A stretch of 64,000 bases of DNA from Miscanthus floridulus (taxonomy: Eukaryota; Streptophyta; Magnoliopsida; Poales; Poaceae), in contig NC_089584.1 of NCBI RefSeq assembly GCF_019320115.1, forward strand, positions 74,834,791 to 74,898,790, written 5' to 3'. Numbering within the stretch: position 1 is the stretch's first letter; every line of letters begins with the position of its first letter. This document shows positions 50,560 through 63,500 of this stretch, in pieces. The notes beneath the pieces are model-generated. The model was not told where the DNA came from. It did no database searches and was given only the letters and a program-made list of their open reading frames with translations. Made by a program: the position numbers and the translations under genes.

Positions 50560-53500
50560 TCTTCTACAGCTATAGCCTACACTATTGGCTAGTCGAGGCA
50601 TGTGGCGCCTACTACTCGCTGGGCCTGACATCGTGCTCGGGTCTTGGGGACTCTGGCATTGATCGAGCTGAAGAAGATGGCCCTGCCGATGCCTAGCTGG
50701 TCGAGACCGTAGGCTTCGCCGGTTGGCTTGAAGATGATGGTGCTCCTAGCTAACTTGTTGACAGCGCTCCTTGTACGGGTGGTGTCGCACCTCCACATAG
50801 GTTAATATCGCCAATTATTTTCACCGACAAGTCTAGCTGGGTTATCCGTAGCTCCTTGGCCTTATCTAGATCTACCTCATTCGAGTATCTAGCCTCTAGG
50901 CACTTGAGATCAATCAGGGGGTAGTGACCACGTACCATGCTTAGCACATGTGCACCTACGTACTCTCCCACCTCCTCCACGAACCCCTGGAACCATCCCC
51001 ATGCCCTTTGGCATCTCTTAATCAATCCCAGCTGCGGTGTCCTTGGCAAATCTTTTGCTAGCACCGGATCGATGAGGTTAAGGTCTGGCAAAATGCCCTT
51101 TGCCACCTCCTGGCACCGGCTTTTCCAGGTGTCACGGTCCTTGGTGATCTCTTGGCATTGCGCCTTCTAGCCATCTCGGTCTGTCATCATGGCCTTCAGA
51201 TGCTTCTTTGCATTGATTTTTATAACTGCAAACCACACAAGCTGTTAAGACGTTATACCACGACAAACTACGGTAGGCAACAAAAATGAGCAAAGGTGGT
51301 TGGACAACTTACCTTTCAGCTCCTCTGTCATCTTGGTCGTGTGGTCCTAGAGCTGCGACTGGTCTTGCACTAGTTTTCTATTGTCCTCATTTAGGCGATC
51401 ATACTCCCTGACCACATGACTGTTCTCCTCTCGAAGATGGATCACTTTAGCTTCTAAGCCTGCACTACAGCTATTACTACCAACAATGCAACAACACTTG
51501 TCAGTAGTTGGTATGATAAAATGGCTACTTACTTGTTCTTTCCCGCTCTTTCTTACTGAGCTAGATGACTAGGTTCTGCTTCTAGGAATCTTGCACCATC
51601 TTTTCATGATCGGTGGCTTCAAGTCGCTGGTGCAAGCGGTCCACCTCCGATGTCAGCTCCTTGTTGTTTGCAACAATCCCCTCGATCTGGTTGAAGCATT
51701 TCTTGTGGTATCTTGCGGTCTTCATTAAGTCCTGAGTGCAGATAGCTAAGTAAAACAACTACGACTAGACCATAAGACCAGGGGGTGAAGTGAAGCTTAC
51801 CTACACTTCCATAACAAGCCACTTCACCGCCCGCTCAACTTTCTTGGTTTCTTCGACCTCTGGGATTTCCTCATGGACAACCCATTGGTCGTTCCGCCAA
51901 CGCGACACATAAACATGTTGTTGCTTGTCTTGCGGATGGCCCAGGACCTCCTCCACCTCGTCCTCTTCGGGCTCTTTTTTGGGTCCTGGTGCTGGCCCGG
52001 CGTCAGCAGCATCTATGATCACCACAGCCTTCCCATGAGCTGCAACATCGGTAAATGTGGTCTGTGCTCTCACCTCCGGCCGCTGCTCCTTGGTCTGCTC
52101 TATTACCCTCGATGTTGAGGTGTTGCCCTCAGTAGGTTTAGCGCTCAGAGCACTCATGCCCGGCTCAGCTGGTCCCTCGACCACCTGCTCGGAGACTGTT
52201 GTCTGACTGCTCGCTTGCTAGGGCCCCGACGGATCTTCTACTATGGCTTCCTCAGTGGTTGGTTGCTGGGTAGTCTGCTCTATACTTATTGGTGGTGCCA
52301 CACCACTTTTGGCTAGCTGGTCCAGACTTTCTATGGATGCTAAGCTAGTACATCCGAGATAAGTTCAGAAAGCAATCATATTAAATGCAAATTGCTAACT
52401 TATATCAAGGTTACAAATACTTACATGTTGGAGCATGGAATGATGTGGAGAAGGCGCGTCTCTTTGGCCATACTTGCTCCACATGCTGTACGGGTGACTC
52501 CTGGTCTCCCTCTACATCCAGCACTATCGCTGGGCCTTGGTGCTCGACCCCTCTGCCGCTTGTCCTTCGCACTGCAGTGGTCGGTGGTGTTCTCGGTTGA
52601 GTAGTCACTCCCGTCGCCGGTTGCATTCCTTGCCTAGGTACTCCCGAGGTCGACCTAGCTGCATCCTTCACCGCCATCGGTGATGTGGGTCCCATAGGCA
52701 CGGAGGACCCACCTTGCTCCATCGACTCCAGTTGCTTCCTCCTTTTTCGAGGGACAAGTTGAAAGGTGTTTGCATCTTCTCCCTCCACTGCATCATCGTC
52801 CAACCAGGCAAAAACCGCCTTTTGACGCTTGCTGGCTAGGTTCTCCTCTGGGTCCTCCTTGGGCTCATTGATATTTAGCGCTCCCCGATGAGCAGGGTGG
52901 TTACTGATCTCTTCTTCGACTGTTTGGGGATAGCCGGCCGCTTACCAGCAGCTTTGGTCACTGCCTCCTCTCTAGCTCCAAGCTCCGCCCAGTCAATGTC
53001 CTCGTCCTCGATCTCAACGCTGGTCTAGGTGCTGGGATCAGCTCCTTGTGGCCACTCTACTCCAAGGGGTGGCACTGTCGCTCTATCCCGACCATTAACC
53101 TGGGTAACAAAAGGGAGTGAACACAGTAAGTTTCCACTTATCCTACCACAATATAAGACTATGGGTACGTGGCAAGATGAGTTACCTTTGGGGGAGGTCG
53201 GGCAAGCTTGAAAGCAGGCTCGATGTCGCTCAATCTGGCATAATTTGGATCGGCTAAGTTAAATAGCTCGCCAATTCTAGCTTTGACTTCGATTTTGTCA
53301 AGCACCCTCTGCCTCATCCTTGTCAGGTTTGCACTCCCTTGATACTCATAGCCAGGATGTACCCTCCTCTGGCAGGGCTAGACCCGTCGACTGATGAAGC
53401 TACCGACCACGCTCGGATCATCTAGTTTTTTCCATGGGATCATTCCAAATATTTCTAGGATCTGTCCCAGATGCTCGGGCTTCTCCGACTAGCTTGTCTT

Positions 53501-54069
53501 CTTCTCTAGAATGTAGCTCGCGTCGCACAGCGTGATCGTGTTCGGCTCTTCACGGATGTAGAACCATTTTTTGTACCAGTCATCGAGCGACGTGTTCCAT
53601 GGGCAGTGCAGGTACTGGGCTTTCATGCCGTCATGGAGGTTGAGGTATACACCCCCGGCTATCTTCGAACTTCCGCTTCCTTTCTTCTGCAGACAGAAAA
53701 GATGGCGAAAAAAATCAAAATGGGGCTGGAAGCCACCATACGCTTCGCACAGATGAATAAAAGTGGCGACAAGGAGGATTGAGTTGGGATGCAGATTGCA
53801 AATCCCAATCTCATAGTAAAGACAGAGCCCCTGAAGAAATAGATGTACCAGAACTCCAAATCCCCGTGTGAAGAAATCCTCGAACACCACGATCTCACCT
53901 AGTTGTGGATCAGGGTACCCCTCGTCCTTTGGTGCATGCCATCCTGCGAGCTCCTTGTTGTGGAGTACCCCTATGGTGATGAGGTCTTCAATGGTCTGCT
54001 CATTGCTTTTCGACTTCCACCATTCCTTCACCATGACCCCTATTTCTTCTGCGCATCACTTTTTGCCAT
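50560..54069 (-). pseudogene. Antisense gene of Gypsy element 2
   Basis: Minus strand. The first exon (about 53200-54069) carries GEIVVFEDFFTRGFGVLVHL, LHPNSILLVATFIHLCEAY and WYKKWFYI, clearly the same gypsy-type domain as the antisense gene of element 1. Downstream minus-strand segments (52411-52803, 51801-52184, 50750-51106) are acidic or Pro/Ser-rich and hydrophilic, like the later exons there. TAG stops (for example at about 53488) and a frame problem near the start show decay. Confidence 0.65.
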
Positions 54070-54589
54070 GACTCCGGCCTTGCTGGTGAACAAGGAGTGT
54101 TCTGATCTCCAACAGCGGTGGGGATTAGCAGAGGCGGTAGTCGAAGCGGCGGTAGATTGATTGGTGGCGATTTCGGATGTGTTAGGGTTGGTTGGCGAGA
54201 GGAAGAAGAAAGCTGCGGTTGCGAATGGCAATGGGGTTCAGTAAATAGTAACTAACCTATCCTATACTATATTTAACCCAAGAGTTATGCCGTTTCGTCT
54301 GCCCGGGATTCTTAGGAGATGTGCGCATGTGCCACAGACGGTTGTTTTCACAGCCTCGAGATCTACTCTAATATATACGCCTCTTTGTTGCCAGTGTGGG
54401 AGGGCCCACGCTGATGCACCTACTGACAGGTGCCACGCAACTGTTTGCTTGACAAGACAAAAAGGCAGTATGACGTGCTATACCCGTCTACTTTTTTGAC
54501 CAGACGTGTCAGACTAGACTTGTCAGAGCAAATAAATAAATAAATACATAAAATAATAGTAAAAGTGGCATATGGTTTTTTTGCCACAC

Positions 54590-54790
54590 TTTTTGTGCTT
54601 GGGGATTGTCCCGACCACCCTCGTGCTCGGGGACTATCGCGACTATCCTTGTGCTTGGGGACTGTCTAGACAACCATCATGCTCAGGGACTGTTCTAACC
54701 ACTCTCATGCTCAGGACTGTGTCGACTACTTTTGTGCTTGGGGACTGCCCCGACCACTCTCCGACCATTGCTCGGGGACTACTCTCCTCG
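54590..54790 (+). repeat. Tandem repeats of a PPT-like GTGCTCGGGGACT unit
   Basis: Six or so units of about 30-36 bases each carry GTGCTTGGGGACT or a close variant followed by a YCGACYACYCT-like segment. The true polypurine tract at about 55357-55369 has the same core. Confidence 0.8.
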
Positions 54791-55369
54791 GCTACATGTG
54801 ATTTGTACTCACATACAGTTGAGAGGCATCTATTTTCTCTCACTTAGACCTTGCTACAAGGCTGATATCTCACCTTCCAGCAAGCTCGGGGACTACATTG
54901 GTACGATGCACCTGCTGGTGCTGCTCATATCGCATGTACGACGATTGGATTCTCAACTTAACTGGGAATTCTTTTTAGACCCTGGCACCACGTGCCTACG
55001 TCACCTACTACCAGGCTCGAGGACTAAGTGGGCACACTTCACCTTTGTGGTGCATGTGCTTATTTTATCGACCCCTACGCTCTGACTGTCGGCCATAACT
55101 ACTACTGCACAAGGGCCACTTACATTTCTTATCAGAAATACAAGTGGGCACAGGAAAGAAATCTTTTCTTTTTTCTTTAGAGCACCATGCATTCTTCAGA
55201 CAACCAGAATCTTCGGCTATAATCGTGGTCTACTGCTCTCTGTGCTGACTAGAATACTAGCACATTTGCTTGGTCAATGTTTCAACCAGTTGGAGATGAT
55301 ATGAAGACAGACCGCATTAGCCGAAGATCAAACGACATGTCGCAACATAATACGTGGTGCTCGGGGACT

Positions 55370-55842
55370 AGCTATGGGGGTATTAACCCCTATACCATTA
55401 TGGCTAGGATTGGGCCGGCCCGGACCAGGGGGTCCAGCCCACTAGAAGACGACGCGTGGCCTAGCCGATCTGCTCGGAGTCCTACGCAAGGAATCAAGGC
55501 AGACTTGCAGATCAAGCAAGATTCTGGTCGGTTAGAAAAGGAATCCTTATCCGGCCACCTATGGCAATTGTAACTGGTTAGGATTAATTTTCAGATCTGT
55601 AACCCTGCCCTCCAAACTATATAAGGTGGGTAGGGGACCCCTCTCAAAAATCATCTCATTGACATACAGCAATACAATCAGACGCAGGACGTAGGTATTA
55701 CGCCTTCACGGTGGCTGAACCTGGATCAAACCTTGTGTCTATCTTGCGTCACCATCTCGTTCGTAGCTTGCGCACCTTTCTGCCAATAAACTACTACCTT
55801 GGGCATACCCCTAGGTAGACTGCCGACCATATTTCATCGACA
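55370..55842 (+). repeat. 3' LTR of Gypsy element 2
   Basis: Follows the PPT GTGCTCGGGGACT. The start is near 55370-55375 (TATGGGGGTATTAACCCC, the usual TG perhaps mutated). TATA-like ACTATATAAGG at 55614; end ATTTCATCGACA at 55842. No matching 5' LTR is in the window. Confidence 0.75.
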
Positions 55843-56735
55843 GCGTCCAGGCCGAGGACCCCGTGAGTCTCGTCCACGTGGCGCTCTCCTGCAAGTGCTG
55901 GTGCCGCCTCGTCGCTGACCCGGCCTTCCGCCGCAGGCGCCTCCACCACCACGGTGCCGCCATGCCACCCATGCTCGGCTTCCTATGCGAGTGCGACCAC
56001 ACCTAGACACACAATAGGTAGCCCTTCGCCTGCTTCATGCCCATGTCCTCCTGTTGCCCGCCCCGCATCGACCACCGCGGCTTGTGGGCGCTCGACGCTC
56101 ACCACGGCCGCATCCTCCTCTAGGACCGGCTCTCCAAGGATTCATTCATCATCTGGGACCCCATCACAGGCCATCGGGTGGCGCTCCCTAGGCCACCATG
56201 GTCGTTGTACGTCCCTAGCAAACGGTAGCGTGAAAGCCACAGCCATGGTGCTCTGTGCGGCCACCGCCATCGGCACGTGCGACCACCTCAACTGCCACAT
56301 CGGACCCTTCATCGTCGTCCTCGTGGGCACCAACGGTGTCTTACTAGAACACGATGACATTGACGATGACTTCCTGGATGACAACGAGGAGGAGTTCCTG
56401 GATGACAATGGTGTCTTTCTGGAATGTGATGACGACGACGACGATGACGATGTCTCTTATGATGATGATTCTGACGACGACGTCTCTTATGATGATGATC
56501 GAGTTGTGGGATGGATACTATGCAAAGTCATTGATCTTAAGAAGCTGTTCCCACTTGTTGTCAAGCATCGTCTGGTTGGCGTTGTGGAAGGTGTTTATGT
56601 TGCTTTCATGGTAGTGCAAAAACATGGGCTCTTTACTATTGATATGAAGACTGGACTGATGAACAAGGTATCTGAGGACTTTGGCATGGCCTGCTGTGTT
56701 GTCCCATACATTGACTTCTGCACTCCAGGTAATTA
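55843..56735 (+). pseudogene. F-box gene fragment with Asp-rich expansion
   Basis: Immediately after the LTR the frame reads EDPVSLVHVALSCKCWCRLV and ADPAFRRR, the second half of a grass F-box, then MLGFLCECD. Stops (TAG at about 56004 and others) and a frameshift follow. A second open stretch (56230-56735) has a long Asp run (CDDDDDDDDVSYDDDSDDD) from GAT/GAC repeats, then WILCKVIDLKKLFPLVV. A donor-like GTAATT follows at 56730. The 5' half of the F-box is missing, replaced by the retroelement. Confidence 0.65.
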
Positions 56736-57426
56736 GTCTTTGGCGCCATAACAATCTTTTTATCCTACTATACCTCTGTTTATTTGTGGGCTTGCACCCT
56801 CAACAACTGCAAGTTATGAAAATGGAACATGGAACTTTTATCAAAGTCTATTTTACTCTCAGCAATTACACCTGCTAATCATGTATGTATGGATGCATGC
56901 AATTGTACCTGTCAACCTGGTGGATTAATTCAAGTACACCTGTTAATCTAATATGCAACTGCACCTGTTAATTGACCTCATATGCCCTCTCTTCCATTGA
57001 TGAGTGGCAAACTCCGTTATAGACCTACATGAGCTTAATTGTACAGTTGCAAAATATCAACCCGTTGCTACCTGAAACCATGTACATTTCTGCTATGAAT
57101 TGTTATGATGTGCCCATGCCACTTAGGGCCGTTTGGATCCCTTTATTTGAAGGAATTGGAATCTACTTAATAAATTAGGCTACATGGCTTGGAATTTGAC
57201 ATTCACCACTTTTCAAAGTTCACATATAAGCCTATCTCAAATTCATAGGGTGGAAGATGGAAAATTGATTCTATAGATCATCATTCTATGTTTCTATTTT
57301 GCAACTTATAACATGCTCTTCAACTCGCTCTCCTATGGTAGAAATGCAACACATAAGTATCTCACGTATCGCCAACAATAATATACAAATATAATCCATA
57401 TGCAATCATATTAGCTTAATTAATAT
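56736..57426. other. Downstream of the F-box fragment
   Basis: AT-rich. GGGCCGTTTGGATCCC at 57126 resembles a Tourist/Harbinger-type MITE end, but no partner end was found. No gene seen. Confidence 0.4.
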
Positions 57427-60290
57427 TGTTAGTTTGATCTCCACCAATTGGCCAGCCAATTGGGCCTTTGGATCCGCGTCCTGATCGGGGGCACCCAACC
57501 GCTCCATGGTTGGTGGGCCACGATCGCACAACACCATAAAAGGGAGGTGGGGGCCGGGGCACACAGTACGAGGTTCCCCTGAGCCGCTAGACGCCACACC
57601 TCTATCCCAACTCTAACCCGATCTAAAGAGAGGTTGTTGCTAGCGACGGGAAGCCACCACTGACTTCACTGTCGCCTCTGCAGTGCCACCACCGGGCCAC
57701 TGCACTTCGCCACATCGTCGCGCACCGTCACTACACTGCTACTATGACTCCAGTGGCCATGTCGCTATGGCGCCGTAGCCCTGGCTACGTATAATGAAGT
57801 ACATCACCAAGTCTCCCTCTCTCGATTCATGCATTAAGCTAAGTTCTACTCACTGATCTACACCTAGAAGAGTTTTCTATTCCTACAATGGTACCAAAGC
57901 TAGGCTTTTTAAGGTGTAGATCTAGTTTGGAGTAGAAAACTGAAAAGAAATAGAAAAGGTAGAGAAGTACAGGGTCCGATCTGGTTTGGATTGGAACCCT
58001 AACCCCAGTCGGGGTGAAGAAATCAGAAGAAAGAGGGTTCAATTCGGCCAATTTGGATCGACCCAAACATGAACCCTAACCCACAAATAGGAGGCGGGGA
58101 AGATGAACAGTGGGTTCGGCCAAACCCTAACTGGCCAAACCCGAACCCTTGACCCTAACCCTAATCTAGAAGAAAGAAAGAAAAGAGAACCTACTGGCCA
58201 AATCTATGACCGGGGAAGGGGAAGAAGCAAAGAGACAGAGGGTTTGAACCCTAATTCAAACCCCAAGCACTAACCTGAACCCTAATCCATCGGGGAAGAA
58301 AAATAGTAACCGATCTCTAACCATAACCCTAAATCAGATTAGCTCCGAGAAGAAGGGAAACAAGATGCGAACAGAGAGAAGAAAGAAGGGGAAAGGGGGA
58401 AGGGCATGGGAGGCGGCTCGCCGACCTCCACTCACCGGGTCACCCGAGAAGGACCTCAGCGCCGGCATAGACCGGCTGCGCTAGGGCACCGCTTCTAGGC
58501 CGCTCGATGATGGCACGCTCACCCGCTGGGGAGCGCGCGCGCCGGTGAAGGGGCCAGCGATGGTGCCATCATCCACTTCTTCTCCGCTCTCTGCTCTCCA
58601 TCGCGATGGTCAGAGAGGAAAGGGAGGGAGTGGGACTGAGCTAGGGTTAGGGGAGCGGGGCCACGCAGAGTAAAGGGCACCGTCGCCCTCACCGGTGAGG
58701 GGACCAGCGGTGGAGCCTCTTTGCCTATCGTCTCTCTGACGTGGTGCTAAGGAAAGAAGAAAGAGGAAGCGAAGAAAGAAATGGGTTTAGGGTTTCAGCG
58801 GAGCGGCATTGCATGGGTTTTGTTCGAGCGAGATGCGTGGACGACCGTCAGATCGAATGCAACGGCGCAGAGGCGACGGGACGGAGGTTGGCCTAGGCGA
58901 GCGCGAGCAGGCGAGATGCTTTCCCAGCCCTGGCACAGGTTGCGGCCTGGGAGGGAGCCGCGCGCGCGCATGCAGGGCAGGCCGGGCTGCTTTCTTGGTC
59001 GGGCCGAAGAAACAATATTGATTCGAGTCCATTTTTCTTTTTTCTTTTCTAGTAAATCGTTATTTCCTGGAAAATGATTAATGGCTCAAAGAAAATTAGT
59101 AAAGATAATTTCCCTGTGGGTAAAATTCATAAATTATGTTTAAATTTCTGCTGCAAAGTTTAATATTTATTATCTTCTAATTAAATTCAAACCAATGGGA
59201 GAATTTAATTCGAAGAGCAGCTATATTTAGTAAATTATGATCATGTTTATCCTCTAATTTAATTGGAACCAACGGGAAAATTTAAATTAAAGGAGTAGTC
59301 CATTCTTTGTTTAAGTAAGATTATGGTATTGTCATTTTCTAACCAACGTTGATGATGACAATATTATAATAAATTTAAGTTTGAAGTTTAAATCTCTGAT
59401 AAATTTTACACCAATGTGGCCAAATTTTTAGAGAGCATATAAGGACCAAGAAATGCTCCTGAACTAATATAATGTATTTTATTAACATATTTCCGCTGCA
59501 ATGAAGTTGATTATCTTCCAATTAAATTTGAACCAACGGGAGAATTTAATTCTAAAGAGTAGTTATATGGATTTCAAGTTAATTTCTGAGTTTTATGCAT
59601 TAATTCTATTTTCTACCCAACGGTGATGTAGAATTGATGTAGAAGCACCTTGTTTATTTAACCATCGAGATCACTCGGCTGCATGCCAACGGGCTGTAAT
59701 GCTGGGGTATGTGAATAAAAAGGCTTGAGTCAAACCAGTTCAGGACAATTTTTGCTAGTTTACTAATTTTCTGATTAAATTAGAACCAACGGGAAGATTT
59801 AATTGGAAAATGAAGTATAAGTGAATGTTTTAGTTGTCATGACTAAGTTTTAGTATAGATGTATCCCACATGGGGAGAAGTTTTGGTATAGTAATTATGC
59901 TAGTCCATCCAGCATGACGGGAGAAGTTTTGTAATGAATCATATGTTTTTGTATCCCGCACAGCGAGAGAAGTTTGGGTAACTCTTAGGCTATCCTAGTA
60001 TTGACCATGGCATAATAGAAATACATCGTCATGGTCAATACCTACCAAAGGATAAGGAAAAGATGCAAGCGTGACTTGCAAAAGTACTACTAATGAAAGA
60101 CCTCGTTGAGTTCTTAAAATGAATTAAGGAAAGTGTACTCCTAAACAGATCAAGAAATTACTTTGTTTACATGACACAATCATGTGAATGAAGTAAGTTA
60201 TAAGTGTCTCCTCATTTACAGGCTTTCTGAATAGTTATCAAAATTATGGCAGTAAAGTTTATGCCATATTTCGAGGGGGAGAATATTAAG
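57427..60290 (+). mobile_element. Non-coding Copia-type LTR element (probable)
   Basis: TGGTACCAAAGC at 57889-57900 is one or two changes from the initiator-Met primer-binding site TGGTATCAGAGC. It lies just after an LTR-like end (CCTACA at 57887), with a possible LTR start TGTTAG at 57427. Towards the right GAGGGGGAGAAT (60271) resembles a Copia polypurine tract. Between them no gag-pol is seen, only repeats and hairpins. A second LTR was not identified, so the call is tentative. Confidence 0.45.
59180..59803. repeat. Array of four hairpins with an AACCAACGGGA loop
   Basis: 59180-59209, 59256-59289, 59521-59550 and 59774-59803 each read ATTAAATTN-AACCAAYGGGA-RATTTAAT. The arms pair while the loop sequence is conserved. 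Related CCAACG-containing loops lie at 59342 and 59617. Confidence 0.85.
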
Positions 60291-60589
60291 ATTAATTAAG
60301 TAAATGTAAATACTCTTCATTAAGAGTGAGATAAAGATTAATTAAGATGAATGCGACCGTTGGAGGAGTACAACTGTCACAACGATGATACCCCTAAGCA
60401 GAGAAATAGCTAAATTCTTAGACCTTTTAAAGTTCTAACAGGAAGATAGCGTAGTCAGCCTCCAAGATGTTAAGGTGGTGCTTAAAGCGCCATATGAGAT
60501 TTTAACGGATTAAACCCAAAATAAGAAATTTGAAGATATAGTATGGGAAGATCTGGGGGAGCATGGTATGTAGAGGTATGTAGAGACCT

Positions 60590-63500
60590 AAGATGTGATA
60601 GAACCACCCAATTTATATAAGATCAAGTACAGCTGTCCCCGCTAACACGTTGACACGCGCACACTTTCACTTATATAAACCCGGTAGTCCACCGAGTGTC
60701 ACGAAGGACCTCGGTAAATCAACATCACAACCAAGATCGCATGGTTAAGCAAATATACATCACATACATAGAGTTGCAGCGAAAATAATATTACAAATAG
60801 GTTCACAAATAATAGTACAAGTTTAGGTTTCAAAACCGATTAGTGAAAACAACATAGCTTTCAAATGATTATATTAATATAAGTTCTAAATACATTGCTA
60901 GCATAAGTGACCTCCTCAGAAAAGCATATAGATGAGAAATAAGTATAGTCACCAAGCCCACCAGTGATTAGCCACCATCTTCAGCAGGCCGAGAACTTCA
61001 CCTGCAATATGGTGGGATAAACCCTGAGTACTCTAATGTACTCAGCTAGACTTACCCGTCATAAACCAGAAATAAGTGACACCAAGGAGTATGTAAGGCT
61101 TTATAAGTGAAGCTAGCTTGACACAATTTTGCATAAAAGCCACTAGTTGAGCTATACATTTTACAATTCGGTAACCAAGTTAATTATAACTATTCATCTC
61201 TAGATTAGCAACTAACCTGTGCCAAACACGTGGAATATCATTTAGTAATTGGCAATAGTAACCATAGCCAGTATAATGTTGTAACATCATCATTATAACC
61301 ATCAAGTTCAATTAAGTGTATCTATGTTGCCGCTGCTCAGCCAAGTTCTCACTTTCTAGGAGAGACGACGATTCGAATCGATTCCTACCTAGCTAGGGAA
61401 TTATTCCTAACACAAACCCAATCAACCTGATCAGTGGTTGCCTTAGGTCACCTTTGGTACAACTCAGGAACAAATTCGTGGGTCCACCCAGCGCCGCACT
61501 CTCAGGGAGTCCACTCTGCTAGGTGGTCAATCTCACCTTTGGACTTACGCTAATAGCTCCCCGCACATCCTTACTACCGCCAGAGTGCGCACTTTCACTT
61601 TTTGGCTCCCAGCCTGAGTTGAGCTACTTGGCTTCACGATCAGAATAAGTTATCTGGCCAACTAAGTGATAGGCATGTGTTCAACATGACATGAGGACGT
61701 ACAACAAATCAGTCCTTAACTAACACCGACGGGGATAGATCCACACCCAAGACCTCCATGTCTTGTTGCTTCTCTATCGACATCCCGCCCGGTCTCCATT
61801 CATTATTAACACATGATTATTTCCATGATAGCAAATATAGCCAACCGTGCTTTGGTATCCACCTATATCTCGCAGGTGATAGGAAATCACCCTACTTCTA
61901 CCGGTCTAAGCATTGCTAAGCATGCATTCGATCCTGGACCTACATAGGGTTCAAGGTATATTTCTAGACAAGGTAGTTCTATGCATCAAGTGGTTCCAAT
62001 CAACTCTTATAACCTAATGCATCAAACATAAAAAACTCAAGTGATATTTATAAAAATGTAGAAGGCTTAGAATGCTCTAGGGTTTGCCTGTGATCCAACA
62101 CTAGGTCAATGTTTGTTAGATGACACTTGCTAGGAGAGTATCTACCATCTCGTCACTTGCTTAGTCCTTCCATTTTCGGGATAGGTCCACCATACATCGT
62201 CTTCGGGTTCGGCTACAACATCATGTCCTTCACATGGTTCATCTAGCGTACCTAGATGAGATGCAAGATGCAAGTGCATGAATATGAAGAATGGTAATAT
62301 GAGATGCATCACATAATAGCATTCAAGGCAAACATAAGATCATGCAAGACATAGGCACCTAGAGTTATTTAACTAAACATCACACAACCTATTATAGAGG
62401 GATAGCAAGCTTATTAGGCATGGAACACAAGTGAACTTAAGTTCAGATATTCCGCACATGCATCGATCAAGAACTGACCAACATGTTTAGCCAAAACAAG
62501 ATCAAGCTAAAGCAATCACCTAGCACATGTATAAAAATCTAGACAGCATACAACAGTCACTTGTTTTATCCATAACTGGAGATCCAGACATTCAAAGAAG
62601 GTGATCCTAGACTTTCTGGAAAGCTAATAAAATTTCCTACAACATTATTATTATCACCAAAAGCTTATTTCAAAGCTAACTAGGTCAGACATGCCAATGT
62701 TTCATATCTGCACAGAACTAGGGCAAAAAAGTAGTAGTAGTTTCAAAATGATATAACTGGAGTTACAAACATCAAACAGGCATGAAACTTAACTTTCTAG
62801 AAAGACTATTAAATTATCTAAAACATGTTTATTATCATCACAAGGCGATTCCACCATTAACAAGGTCAATCAGCACAATTGAGCACCTCTGTCCAGACTT
62901 GGACAGATTCTGCCATGCAACTTCACAAGCTTATAACTGGAGATTTAGACCACCAAAAGGAGTGATATTTAACAATTTGTAAAGCACATGAAAATAAATA
63001 CACTAATTCTATTATCTCTAAGACATGATTCAAAGCTTAGTTGGGTCAAACAACAAATCATTCAGATCTATACAGAGAGCATGCAAAAACCTGACAGGGA
63101 AATTATAAAATCTATAGCTCCTAAATTATCAGGCCTATGCTCATGAAAATTTAACACAAGCTAGATTATGAAGTTATGTACAACTTTTGTACTCACTACA
63201 ACCATAGAAAACATCATTTACACCATAAAAACAATTACACAAGCAAAACTGCACATGCAGCCCAACAGCAGTGGTACAATTATAGACAGAAAACTGATAG
63301 GAACTTCAGAGAAGCATAACTAGAGTTCTAGGCCTTCAACAAACATAAATCATAACTTTTTTAAAATCTTATAGAGTTACCTACAACTTTATTATTCTCA
63401 TCTTAAGATGATTCTACAGCTAACAAGGTCAATTAATCCAATAAATGCATCTCTATCCAAAACATGGACAGAAACTGACATACCAATTTAAACAACTATA

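Larger units (their letters stand above)
46100..55842 (+). mobile_element. Second Ty3/Gypsy element, 5'-truncated
   Basis: Homology to Gypsy element 1 starts in the protease region at about 46145; the 5' LTR and gag are missing. Order: protease, RT, RNase H, integrase (plus), antisense gene (minus), short tandem repeats, PPT, one LTR ending ATTTCATCGACA at 55842. Most of its premature stops are TAG or TGA explained by C-to-T (or G-to-A) changes. The element is old and cannot move by itself. Confidence 0.88.

Noticed and set aside
57126..57480. Tourist/Harbinger MITE starting GGGCCGTTTGGATCC
   Set aside because: The expected inverted partner end is missing; the similar right-hand GGATCC is in the same, not inverted, context.
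58130..58330. Telomere-like CCCTAA runs
   Set aside because: Only scattered AACCCTAA words in A/C-rich retroelement-like DNA, with no long perfect array.
58781..59077. Overlapping ORFs in GC-rich DNA
   Set aside because: Open on both strands with no motif; likely chance.
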